A stretch of DNA of 64,000 nt from JAICYJ01 sp035695105 (GTDB lineage Bacteria > Actinomycetota > Thermoleophilia > Gaiellales > JAICJC01), in contig DASSEV010000089.1 in the NCBI GenBank assembly GCA_035695105.1, forward strand, positions 29,573 through 93,572, in the 5' to 3' direction. A program made the translations under genes and the position numbers. Under the pieces are notes generated by a model, which saw only the letters and a list, made by a program, of their open reading frames with translations, did not search any database and was not told where the DNA came from. Positions 42,664 to 49,945 of the stretch are shown here, piece after piece (the first letter of the stretch is position 1; every line of letters begins with the position of its first letter).

Positions 42664-44106
42664 GGTCTCGACCGGGATCGTTCCCGCCGCCGCGGCGTCG
42701 CGCAGCGCCGCGTAGTCGGCGGCGTTGCGCTCCGCGTACGCCGACGCGTAGGTCTGCATGGCCTCGTCGAAGGCCGTGCTCTTGCCCAGATACGCGGCGA
42801 TCGCCACGGCGTCGCCCGACCGCGCGTGCGCCCGCGCCAGCGTCCACCCGCACGCCCTGACGTACGCCTCGAGCCCGTGTGGCTGGATCGTCTCGAGATC
42901 GGCTGACGCCTTCCAGTCCCAGAGCTGGCGGAAGTAGAAGTCGCGCGGCCGCCCGTCGAACGTCACACCCATGCTCACCCAGCCGAGGAAGATGTCGCTC
43001 GCAGCCTGCATCAACCGCTGCCCCTCGACCACACGCTGGCCGTGGTTCTCGTACGGGCTGGCCCCCAGGTAGGCCTCGAGCACCGACGGGCCGGCCTCCT
43101 TCGCCTGCAGAAACAGCGGGTCGCCGTCGTCGCGGCCGAGCAGCAGCATGATGAAACAGCGCGTGCCCACGCTGCCGACGCCCACCACCTTGCGGGCGAT
43201 ATCGACCCACCGGAAGCTCTCGAGCAGATGCCTGCGGTCCCCCTGCAGCGTGTGCCGGTAGGCCCGGAACGCGCGGTGCAGTTCGGCCTCCACGTGCTCG
43301 ATGGGGACGGTGGACGCCTCGACCAGCTCGGCCAGGCGCACGATCAGCGGTGGATCGGAGATGATCCGCCGCTCGCCCGCGTCGGTGCTCGTCAGCTTCC
43401 CGAGCGCCTTCATGCTGTCCTTGGTCACCGCCTTCGCGCTGGCCTTGGCAAGCTGCGTCTCGACCTGCTGCATGCGCTTCGTCCCCGATTCCCGCAGCTG
43501 CGCGCGCAGGTCATCGACGTCAAGGCGGGCGTACCAGATGTCCAGATTGCCGACGGTGGCGAACTCGCGCATCGCCTCCCTGTAGGCGCGGACGGCGATT
43601 GCGACGCACGCGGTGCAGCCGGCTGCGTCCATGCCTCGGTGGCGTCCCGCGATCTCGACGCTGGCGGCGAGCCGCTTCACGTCCCACTCGAATGGCCCGG
43701 GCAGCGTCTCGTCGAAATCGTTCAGGTCGAACACCAGGCGGCGCTCGGGTGATGCGAATCCGCCGAAGTTGGCCAGGTGCGCGTCTCCGCACAGCTGCAC
43801 CCGCAGCCCCGTTCTCGGGTCGCCGGCCAGGTCGTGCGCCATGACAGCGGCCGATCCACGGTAGAACGCGAACTCCGAGGTGAGCATCCTGCCGTACCGG
43901 ATCGGCACGAGGTCGGGCACGCGTGTCGCCTCCTGGCTGCGCAGGATCGCGACCGCGTCGCGGGTGCCGGCGCGCAGCTCGGCGTGGCTGGCGCGCGGGC
44001 ACGTACGCCGTGCCGCGCGGCCGCGCTCCGCCCGCTCGGCCGCGCTCGGATGCTCGACCCGGGTGATCGGGTCGACGTCGGGCCGTGCTGCGTCGGTCTG
44101 CGCCAC
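42655..44106 (-). CDS. DUF2252 family protein (kinase-like fold)
   Basis: A 483-residue protein; GTG 44106 is preferred since GGAGG lies five bases upstream, although the frame extends to 44271. VPIRYGRMLTSEFAFYRGSA, VQLCGDAHLANFG, LVFDLNDFDETLPGPFEWD and VGVGSVGTRCFIMLLLG are family signatures; the second and third resemble the catalytic loop (HxD/N-type) and DFD metal motif of aminoglycoside-phosphotransferase-like kinases. The substrate is not known. A regulon box lies 55 bases upstream, back to back with that of the DUF7144 gene 44264. Confidence 0.88.
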   Translation of the reverse strand: MAQTDAARPDVDPITRVEHPSAAERAERGRAARRTCPRASHAELRAGTRDAVAILRSQEATRVPDLVPIRYGRMLTSEFAFYRGSAAVMAHDLAGDPRTGLRVQLCGDAHLANFGGFASPERRLVFDLNDFDETLPGPFEWDVKRLAASVEIAGRHRGMDAAGCTACVAIAVRAYREAMREFATVGNLDIWYARLDVDDLRAQLRESGTKRMQQVETQLAKASAKAVTKDSMKALGKLTSTDAGERRIISDPPLIVRLAELVEASTVPIEHVEAELHRAFRAYRHTLQGDRRHLLESFRWVDIARKVVGVGSVGTRCFIMLLLGRDDGDPLFLQAKEAGPSVLEAYLGASPYENHGQRVVEGQRLMQAASDIFLGWVSMGVTFDGRPRDFYFRQLWDWKASADLETIQPHGLEAYVRACGWTLARAHARSGDAVAIAAYLGKSTAFDEAMQTYASAYAERNAADYAALRDAAAAGTIPVETER

Positions 44107-44161
44107 TCCTGCCTCCGTCTCTGGACACGTCCAGTCTCGCACCGCCGGGCCGGACGGTGCG

Positions 44162-44178
44162 TCCCCCGGACGGGATGA
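44162..44178 (-). promoter_or_regulatory. 17-bp regulon box (for 44106)
   Basis: Minus strand TCATCCCGTCCGGGGGA; 23 bases later GAGACT, then about 27 bases to GTG 44106 with GGAGG in the leader. Confidence 0.6.
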
Positions 44179-44192
44179 AGCGCTGCGGCGGT

Positions 44193-44209
44193 TCATCCTC
44201 ACGGGGCGA
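44193..44209 (+). promoter_or_regulatory. 17-bp regulon box (for 44264)
   Basis: TCATCCTCACGGGGCGA; 22 bases later CAGGCT (44232-44237). Only 14 bases separate it from the oppositely directed box at 44162. Confidence 0.6.
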
Positions 44210-44263
44210 GGGGCCGGACACCGGCCGGCGGCAGGCTGTGGGTGGCATGCCGGGACGGGCAGC

Positions 44264-44671
44264 ATGATCATCGAGGGAGGAGGCGGCGCTGCGGTCGTGA
44301 GCCTGCGCTATCGCCCGGGCTGGCTGCTGTGCGCTGCGATGCTGCTCGTCGTCTGTGGAGCAAACGGCTTCATCCACGGCATCACGGCGCTGCACGACCC
44401 GAGCTTCTTCGGACCGGCGACGGTCTACCACAGCCTCACGTTCTGGGGGTGGTTCTTCGTCGCCTGGGGAGCGGCCGAGGTCATCGTCGGCTACTTCGTG
44501 GCCCGTGGCCGGCGCGAGGCGATCGTGGCGGCAACGGCGTTGGCGGGAGTGGCAATGCTGGCCTGGTTCTGCATGATCTTCGCCGCCCCGGAGTCCGCGC
44601 TGATCGGCATCGGCATCAACGGCTCGATCGTCTGGTCCCTGGCGGCGGCGGGTGGCTTAGAGCTCGCCTGA
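44264..44671 (+). CDS. DUF7144-type membrane protein 3
   Basis: A 135-residue protein; a start at ATG 44264 fits a predicted 20-base leader, with GTG 44297 as an alternative. Four helices: LLCAAMLLVVCGANGFIHGI, LTFWGWFFVAWGAAEVIVG, EAIVAATALAGVAMLAWF and ALIGIGINGSIVWSLAA. It is nearer to copy 2 than to copies 1 and 4, suggesting two subfamilies. Single-gene unit. Function unknown. Confidence 0.75.
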   Translation: MIIEGGGGAAVVSLRYRPGWLLCAAMLLVVCGANGFIHGITALHDPSFFGPATVYHSLTFWGWFFVAWGAAEVIVGYFVARGRREAIVAATALAGVAMLAWFCMIFAAPESALIGIGINGSIVWSLAAAGGLELA

Positions 44672-44688
44672 TCATCCGCTTGGCAGTA
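44672..44688 (+). promoter_or_regulatory. 17-bp regulon box (for 44750)
   Basis: TCATCCGCTTGGCAGTA, directly after the previous stop codon; 22 bases later GACCAT (44711-44716). Leader of about 27 bases before carbamate kinase. Confidence 0.5.
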
Positions 44689-44749
44689 CGACGGCCGGCG
44701 CCCACGTGACGACCATCCGGCCATGACCACCACCGCGGAGCACTGATCG

Positions 44750-45703
44750 ATGCGCGTCGTCGTCGCCCTCGGGGGAAACGCCTTGCTTCGCCGTGGCCAG
44801 GAGCTTTCCGCGGAGAACCAGCGGGAGAACGTGCGCACGGCGTGTGCGGCATTGGCGCCGGTCGCCGCGGAGCACGAGCTTGTCATCTCGCATGGCAACG
44901 GCCCACAGGTGGGCCTGCTGGCGCTGCAGGGCGCCGCCTATCAGAAGGTCGAGACCTATCCCCTCGACGTCCTCGACGCGCAGACCGAGGGCATGATCGG
45001 CTACATGATCGAGCAGGAGCTGGGCAACGAGCTCCCGGCGAAGCGGCACCTCGCGACGCTGCTCACCATGATCGAGGTCGATCCCGCCGACCCTGCCTTC
45101 CAGCGTCCGACGAAGCCGATCGGCCCCGTCTACACCGAGGATGAGGCGGCCAGGCTGGAGCGGGAGCGCGGCTGGTCGTTCCGGCCGGACGGCGACGCCA
45201 TGCGACGGGTCGTCCCATCGCCGCTCCCGCGGCGGATCTTCGGTGTCGGCGCCATCGAGCTCCTGCTCGACGCCGGCTACGTCGTCATCTGCGCCGGCGG
45301 CGGAGGCATCCCGACGGTCTACCTGGACGAGCCGGCGCCCGCCGGAAAGCGCCTGGCGGGCGTCGAGGCCGTGATCGACAAGGACATGGCCAGCGCGCTG
45401 CTCGCGGCCGACATCCACGCGGATGCGCTGATCATCGCCACCGACGTCGACGGCGTGTACCGGGACTTCGGCACGCCGCAGCAGCAGCTGATCCGCCAGG
45501 GAACGCCCGCGCAGCTTGCCGCGACGGAGTTCGCCGCGGGCTCCATGGGCCCCAAGGTGCAGGCCGCCTGCCGGTTCGTCGAGCAGACCGGGGGATTCGC
45601 GTGCATCGGCACGCTGAGCGCGGTCGAGCAGCTGCTCGCACGCTCGGCCGGGACGATCGTCTATCCCGACCCGGCGGCCGTGATGCGGGGCCGGCAGCGG
45701 TGA
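44750..45703 (+). CDS. arcC: carbamate kinase
   Basis: A 317-residue amino-acid-kinase-fold enzyme with intact motifs: VVVALGGNALL, ENVRTACAALAPVAAEH, ISHGNGPQVGLLALQ, TEGMIGYMIEQEL, VICAGGGGIPTV, EAVIDKDMASALLA, IIATDVDGVY and GSMGPKVQAAC. It makes ATP and carbamate from carbamoyl phosphate and ADP, normally the last step of fermentative arginine or purine breakdown. No arcA or arcB neighbours are present. Its placement under a regulon box suggests energy supply when respiration is limited (inference). Confidence 0.95.
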   Translation: MRVVVALGGNALLRRGQELSAENQRENVRTACAALAPVAAEHELVISHGNGPQVGLLALQGAAYQKVETYPLDVLDAQTEGMIGYMIEQELGNELPAKRHLATLLTMIEVDPADPAFQRPTKPIGPVYTEDEAARLERERGWSFRPDGDAMRRVVPSPLPRRIFGVGAIELLLDAGYVVICAGGGGIPTVYLDEPAPAGKRLAGVEAVIDKDMASALLAADIHADALIIATDVDGVYRDFGTPQQQLIRQGTPAQLAATEFAAGSMGPKVQAACRFVEQTGGFACIGTLSAVEQLLARSAGTIVYPDPAAVMRGRQR

Positions 45704-45725
45704 CGGCCGCAGACCGATCACGTGT

Positions 45726-45742
45726 TCATCCCATGCGGATGA
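45726..45742 (+). promoter_or_regulatory. 17-bp regulon box (for 45777), best palindrome
   Basis: TCATCCCATGCGGATGA: TCATCC and GGATGA are perfect inverted halves around five bases. 22 bases later GAGGCT (45765-45770), six more to ATG 45777. Confidence 0.65.
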
Positions 45743-45776
45743 CGGCGGCCGCCCGGCGGTGGTGGAGGCTTGGCGC

Positions 45777-46004
45777 ATGAGCTCGCCATCCAAGCAGTAC
45801 AAGGACGATTCACTGGGAGCAGGATTCTGGCTCGCGCTTGCGGGCGGGATCGGGGCGGTGTGCCTCGTCGGCGTCCTGATCGTGCTGGTCGTGGGGTGGG
45901 CCTGGTACACGTGGGGGCTGCTCGCAGCCCTGGTCCTCATCGGCGCAATCGGCATCGGTGCTGCATATGTCGCAGACCGCCGGGCGACACGGGGGGCTCG
46001 CTGA
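45777..46004 (+). CDS. small two-helix membrane protein
   Basis: A 75-residue protein. Helices at about residues 17-40 and 43-63, a short charged N-terminus and a basic C-terminal tail RRATRGAR. ATG 45777 is 34 bases after the box with GAGGCT at -12; a GGAGG also lies ten bases upstream, so it could be read either way. It leads a three-gene unit with the PLDc_N/SHOCT protein and the diacylglycerol-kinase-like gene. Family not recognised. Confidence 0.6.
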   Translation: MSSPSKQYKDDSLGAGFWLALAGGIGAVCLVGVLIVLVVGWAWYTWGLLAALVLIGAIGIGAAYVADRRATRGAR

Positions 46005-46059
46005 TGCGGCCGCTCAGCCGATCGTGGCCGTCTCTATCCTCCTCGAGAAGGGAACGCGT

Positions 46060-46422
46060 ATGACGCTCCTGTCGCTTGGCGAGTTTCTCTGGTCGCTGCT
46101 CGTCATCTTCTTCATGGTCATCTACTTCATGATGCTGTTCCAGGTGATCGTGGACGTCTTCCGGCGCCATGATGCCTCGGGCGGCAAGAAGGCCCTGTGG
46201 CTGATCTTCCTGTTCGTCGCGCCGTTCATCGGCCTGATCGCCTACATGATCACGAACTCGGAGAACATGGCCAAGCGCTCGGTGGCAGAGGCGGATGCCT
46301 ATGCGCAGGCGCGCGTGGGGCGCTCGTCGACGCAGCAGATCCAGGATGCGAAGCAGCTCCTCGACAGCGGTGCCATCACCAACGAGGAGTACCAGCAGCT
46401 GAAGGCCCAGGCGCTGGGCTGA
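46060..46422 (+). CDS. PLDc_N-like membrane protein with SHOCT tail
   Basis: A 120-residue protein from ATG 46060, six bases after GAGAAGGGA. Two helices (residues about 8-32 and 45-65): the first leads to VDVFRRHDASGGKKALWLIFLFVAPFIGLIAYM, matching the PLDc_N pattern of short phospholipase-like N-terminal segments (quoted whole only by its parts VDVFRRHD and WLIFLF). The C-terminus IQDAKQLLDSGAITNEEY is a SHOCT motif. Such proteins are common stress-associated membrane proteins in actinobacteria. Enzymatic activity is not expected. Confidence 0.8.
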   Translation: MTLLSLGEFLWSLLVIFFMVIYFMMLFQVIVDVFRRHDASGGKKALWLIFLFVAPFIGLIAYMITNSENMAKRSVAEADAYAQARVGRSSTQQIQDAKQLLDSGAITNEEYQQLKAQALG

Positions 46423-46453
46423 TCCTCGCGGTGGCGGGGCGGCGGCTGGAGGG

Positions 46454-47755
46454 ATGGGCGTGAGCAGGCGGCTCGCCGCGATACTCGCCCTCCTCGCAGC
46501 CGCCGTCGCGCTGGCCGCCGCGGTGCTCGCATTCATCACCGACCCGCTGTCGGTGGTGATCGCCACGGGGTTCCTGCTGATCGCCGTGGGAGCGGTGTGG
46601 GCGGCGCTCACGCACCGCGGCCCTCGCAGGGCGGTCGCCCTGGTGGCGGTCGCGGCGGCGCTGGTCGGGGCGGCCGCTGCGGTGCTCCTGCACGGCGGCC
46701 GGGAGGCGGCGGTGCTGGCGGTCGCTCTGGTCGCCTACGGCGCCGCGGCTCGGCGAGCCACCCGTCCCGACATCCAGCGGGCCCGGGCGGGCGGCCGGCG
46801 ACCACGCACAGCCGGCGCGGTGCTCCTGATCAACCCCCGCTCAGGCGACGGCCGGGCCGGCCGGGCGAACCTCGTCGAGGAGGCGCGGGCGCGCGGCATC
46901 CGGGCGGTCGAGCTGCAGCCCGGGCAGGACCTGAAGGCGCTGGCCGAGGACGCCGCCGAGACGGCGCGGGTGCTCGGCATGGCGGGCGGGGACGGCTCGC
47001 AGGCGCTCGTGTCCGAGGTGGCGATGCGCCACGACCTGCCCTACGTGTGCATCCCGGCCGGCACGCGCAACCACTTCGCACTCGACCTGGGTCTCGACCC
47101 GACCGACCTGGTCGGCTGCCTTGACGCGTTCGACGCCGACGAGGCCGTCCACCGGGTGATCGACCTGGCGATGGTGGGTGACCGGGTGTTCGTCAACAAT
47201 GTGTCGCTCGGCGCCTACGCGGAGTCGGTCGCGATCGAGGGCTATCGCGAGGCGAAGCTGCGCACGATGGCGAGGGCCGCGCCCGACACGCTCGCACTGG
47301 ACGACGCCGGGTTCGATCTGCGGTTCGCCGGGCCCGACGGCGCCGAGCATCCGCCCGTGCAGCTGCTGCTCGTCTCGAACAACTCCTACCGGTTCGATCA
47401 GGCGGGGAGGATCGGGTCGCGCCCGCGGCTCGACGCGGGAACGCTCGGGATCGTCGCCGTGAGCATCCGCAGCGGGGTCGAGGCATCGCAGCTGCTGGCG
47501 CTCCAGGCCGCCGGGCGCGTGCAGGACTTCGCCGGGTGGAGCGAGTGGACGGCGCCGTCGTTCACGGTGGACTCGCCGTCACCGATCAAGGCAGGCGTCG
47601 ACGGGGAGTCGCTCGAGTTCGCGCCTCCGCTGAACATGCGGTCGGTGCCGCGCGCCGTCACCGTGATGGTGCCTCCCGGCGAACGGCCCCCGGCCGTGTA
47701 CGGGCTGCCGACCGCGTCCTCGCTGGAGCAGCTGGCACGCCTCGCGCGGACGTAG
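46454..47755 (+). CDS. diacylglycerol kinase-family lipid kinase with N-terminal membrane helices
   Basis: A 433-residue protein. Three to four hydrophobic helices (residues 7-105) precede a DAGK catalytic domain: LLINPRSGDGRAGRA, MAGGDGSQALVSE (the GGDG ATP motif), CIPAGTRNHFALDLGLD and FVNNVSLGAYAE, with the long beta domain ending DGESLEFAPPL. Such enzymes phosphorylate diacylglycerol or a related lipid; members without membrane helices are more usual. Third gene of the unit starting at 45777. Confidence 0.9.
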   Translation: MGVSRRLAAILALLAAAVALAAAVLAFITDPLSVVIATGFLLIAVGAVWAALTHRGPRRAVALVAVAAALVGAAAAVLLHGGREAAVLAVALVAYGAAARRATRPDIQRARAGGRRPRTAGAVLLINPRSGDGRAGRANLVEEARARGIRAVELQPGQDLKALAEDAAETARVLGMAGGDGSQALVSEVAMRHDLPYVCIPAGTRNHFALDLGLDPTDLVGCLDAFDADEAVHRVIDLAMVGDRVFVNNVSLGAYAESVAIEGYREAKLRTMARAAPDTLALDDAGFDLRFAGPDGAEHPPVQLLLVSNNSYRFDQAGRIGSRPRLDAGTLGIVAVSIRSGVEASQLLALQAAGRVQDFAGWSEWTAPSFTVDSPSPIKAGVDGESLEFAPPLNMRSVPRAVTVMVPPGERPPAVYGLPTASSLEQLARLART

Positions 47756-47781
47756 GCCCGCGGGCACCGCCCCCGCCCCGA

Positions 47782-47798
47782 TCATCCAGTTGGGAGGA
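47782..47798 (+). promoter_or_regulatory. 17-bp regulon box (for 47854)
   Basis: TCATCCAGTTGGGAGGA; 22 bases later GAGACT (47821-47826). Leader of about 21 bases with GAGGAGGAG. Confidence 0.6.
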
Positions 47799-47853
47799 GA
47801 CGCGGCGCCCCACCGGCCGGGAGACTCATCCCGTCGCCGAGGAGGAGAGCACG

Positions 47854-48276
47854 ATGCCGGATCACCGGACGATCAATCAGCGGGTCAGGCTGCGGGATGT
47901 CGACGGCTCCTGGATCACCTTCGCGGTCACCATGCTGTCGATGGTCGGCCTCTTCAACATCATCGAGGGCATCGTCGCGCTGCAGAACTCGAAGTTCTAT
48001 TCCGCCAACGCCGAGTACGCGATCGGCGACCTCCGCAAGTGGGGCTGGATCGCGCTCGCGGTCGGGATCCTGCAGGTGCTGACCGCGGTCGGCCTGATCT
48101 ACGGCAACCAGGCGGCGCGCTGGATCGGGGTGATCCTCGCCGGCCTGAACGGCATCGCGCAGCTGGTCTCGGTGCAGTCGTATCCGCTGTGGTCGATCGC
48201 GGCCTTCGCGCTCGACATCCTGGTCATCTACGCCCTCACAGCCTACGGCGATCCGGATCAGCTCGAGCGCGGCTGA
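47854..48276 (+). CDS. DUF7144-type membrane protein 4
   Basis: A 140-residue four-helix protein. GSWITFAVTMLSMVGLFNIIEG, NSKFYSANAEYAIGD, KWGWIALAVGILQVL and GNQAARWIGVILAGLNGIAQ follow copy 1 at 33919 closely, including SKFY and GW before helix 2. ATG 47854 has GAGGAGGAG upstream. Its last 19 bases overlap the end of the convergent DUF6325-type gene. Function unknown. Confidence 0.8.
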   Translation: MPDHRTINQRVRLRDVDGSWITFAVTMLSMVGLFNIIEGIVALQNSKFYSANAEYAIGDLRKWGWIALAVGILQVLTAVGLIYGNQAARWIGVILAGLNGIAQLVSVQSYPLWSIAAFALDILVIYALTAYGDPDQLERG

Positions 48277-48815
48277 GTCCTAGCCGGCGGCGGTGGGCCG
48301 AGCCGGCCGGGTAGCCCGCCGCCGACGGCGAGCAGATCCTCCGGGTGCACCCACTCGTCCGCGAGCACGATCGCCCGATCGCGGCCGACGGCATCCCGGA
48401 GGGGAATCGCCCACAGGTGCTCGATCAGGATGATGGCGGCGTTCGCGCCGGCCGGGATCCGTTCGGTGGGATCCCAGGTGTCATCGTCGCCGTTCTGCGC
48501 GAGCCCGTCGATGGCGTCTCGCGCCCGCACGTGCTCGCTCGCGGAGCGCAGGCCGATCAGCGCCGCGACCACCTCCCCCGCCTCCTCGCCGTCCTCCCCG
48601 AACGTCGACCGCGAGTCGACGATCTCGAGATGGCCCTCGTCGTCCGGCCTGTGCACGACCAGCATGTCGACCAGCCGGATCAGCCCCCTGGCGACCAGGG
48701 CCATGAGCTCGGGGAAGATCTCGCCGGCCAGGCGCTCCTGCTCGAACTCGAACACCAGCATCTGGACGGGCCCGAGCTCCGTCGCAGGCTGCGCCGTGGC
48801 CGGCCGTGCGTTCAT
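48258..48815 (-). CDS. DUF6325-type protein
   Basis: A 185-residue paralogue of 41068: GPVQMLVFEFEQERLAGEI, IRLVDMLVVHRPDDEGHL, NAAIILIEHLWAIPLRDAV and WVHPEDLLAVGG line up with the same positions there. The start ATG shares a base with the stop of the SHOCT gene upstream (TGATG), so translation is coupled. Pro/Arg-rich tail. Part of a two-gene unit with the SHOCT protein 48815-49150. Function unknown. Confidence 0.72.
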   Translation of the reverse strand: MNARPATAQPATELGPVQMLVFEFEQERLAGEIFPELMALVARGLIRLVDMLVVHRPDDEGHLEIVDSRSTFGEDGEEAGEVVAALIGLRSASEHVRARDAIDGLAQNGDDDTWDPTERIPAGANAAIILIEHLWAIPLRDAVGRDRAIVLADEWVHPEDLLAVGGGLPGRLGPPPPARTQPRSS

Positions 48816-49150
48816 CAGGTTCCGAGCAACGCCTTCTTCTGCGCCGCGAATTCCTCGTCCGTCAGGATCCCCTGCTCGTGCAGCTCGCCGAGCTGCTTCA
48901 GCTGCTCGATCGTGTTCGGATTCATCCCACCGGCGGCCGGCGGAGGCGGCGGGGGAGCGGCCATCGGCGCCTGCTGCATCTGCGCCTGCTGTGCCTGCGC
49001 CTGCTGCAGCTGCGCGTTCTGGTACTGCAGATCCTCGATCTGCTGATCGCGATTGGCGTCCGCCTCTCGCCCCTGCTGCATCTTCTTCCCGGCCATGTAG
49101 CCGGCCCCTCCCACCATCGCCGCACGCATCAGCGGCCTTCGTCGTCGCAT
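48815..49150 (-). CDS. SHOCT-domain protein with Gln-rich coiled coil
   Basis: A 111-residue protein from ATG 49150. A short hydrophobic N-terminus (MRAAMVGGAGYMAGKKM), a Gln/Ala-rich heptad region (about residues 28-60), a run of seven prolines, and a C-terminal SHOCT motif IEQLKQLGELHEQGILTDEEF. Probably oligomeric and peripheral to the membrane. A box lies 89 bases upstream. Role unknown. Confidence 0.7.
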   Translation of the reverse strand: MRRRRPLMRAAMVGGAGYMAGKKMQQGREADANRDQQIEDLQYQNAQLQQAQAQQAQMQQAPMAAPPPPPPAAGGMNPNTIEQLKQLGELHEQGILTDEEFAAQKKALLGT

Positions 49151-49239
49151 CTCGGTACCCGTCCTTTGTGGTCGACGTGGGGCGGGGAGACCCACCCGCA
49201 GAATCGGTCAGATCGTCCCTCCGAACGGCGCGGTTTCCC

Positions 49240-49256
49240 TCGTCCACTTGGGGTGA
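49240..49256 (-). promoter_or_regulatory. 17-bp regulon box (for 49150)
   Basis: Minus strand TCACCCCAAGTGGACGA; it reads almost as well on the plus strand. 22 bases later GACGAT (49217-49212), predicting a 55-base leader. Confidence 0.5.
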
Positions 49257-49267
49257 AGCGGTCGGCC

Positions 49268-49798
49268 TCAGTGGCTGATGGTCGCCTTCAGCACCACGAT
49301 CAGGAGCCCGAGCCCGACGGTCATCGCGACCAGCACCCACCGGCCGGGGCCCTCCAGCTGCTCCAGCCGCGAGTAGCGGATCCCGGCCACGGTCAGGGTC
49401 GTCACCCCTGCGGCGAATGCCAGCCCGACGGCCGTGTGCTCCTGAATGACTCCCGCGGCGCCGAGCGTCAGGCAGAGCATGAGCGGGACGGCGGAGAGCA
49501 GGATGCCGGCCTGCGCGCGGGCCACGCGCTTCACGTCCGGCGCGGCGATGCGGCGGCCCGTTTCGAGGCTCTCACCCAGGAGATGTGCGTGGAGATGGGC
49601 GAGCCAGAGGACGAGCGTGCTGCTTCCGACGATCAGCTCCAGCTTGGCGGGGTGGCTCTCGGTTGCGAAGGCGGCTGTGAGCGTGGCCATCGCCACCACG
49701 GTTCCGTAAACCGTGCTGGCGACGTCGCCCTCGATCGCAAGGGCGATGCGTGTGGCGGTGTGCGCGGGGCGGCGCCTGGCCGGTTCTGCCTCGTCCAC
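49268..49798 (-). CDS. integral membrane protein, unknown function
   Basis: A 176-residue protein from GTG 49798: AAGGA seven bases upstream also supplies the AAGGAT hexamer, so either a leaderless or a ribosome-site reading is possible. Helices at about residues 25-45, 50-70, 93-113, 118-138 and 150-172. The segment LWLAHLHAHLLGES carries three histidines between helices and could bind metal. Family not recognised. Divergent from the holin-like gene. Confidence 0.6.
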   Translation of the reverse strand: MDEAEPARRRPAHTATRIALAIEGDVASTVYGTVVAMATLTAAFATESHPAKLELIVGSSTLVLWLAHLHAHLLGESLETGRRIAAPDVKRVARAQAGILLSAVPLMLCLTLGAAGVIQEHTAVGLAFAAGVTTLTVAGIRYSRLEQLEGPGRWVLVAMTVGLGLLIVVLKATISH

Positions 49799-49832
49799 GT
49801 CGCGATCCTTGCCGCCGAGGCCGGTCACGCAC

Positions 49833-49849
49833 TCACGCCAACCGGACGA
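49833..49849 (-). promoter_or_regulatory. 17-bp regulon box (for 49798)
   Basis: Minus strand TCGTCCGGTTGGCGTGA; 22 bases later AAGGAT (49810-49805), six more to GTG 49798. Confidence 0.55.
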
Positions 49850-49859
49850 AGCGGCCGGT

Positions 49860-49876
49860 TCACTCCCTCGGGATGA
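49860..49876 (+). promoter_or_regulatory. 17-bp regulon box (for 49946)
   Basis: TCACTCCCTCGGGATGA; 22 bases later GAGAGT (49899-49904). Leader of about 35 bases with AGAGGAGG. Ten bases from the box at 49833. Confidence 0.55.
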
Positions 49877-49945
49877 CGCTCGGCGGCTCCGGGGAGGAGA
49901 GAGTCGCCGCACGCCGGTGTCCGACCACGAAGAGGAGGTGGCTGT

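Noticed and set aside
47826..47842. Further TCATCC copy just before the ribosome site of 47854
   Set aside because: It lacks the GG at box positions 12-13 and sits downstream of the predicted transcription start.
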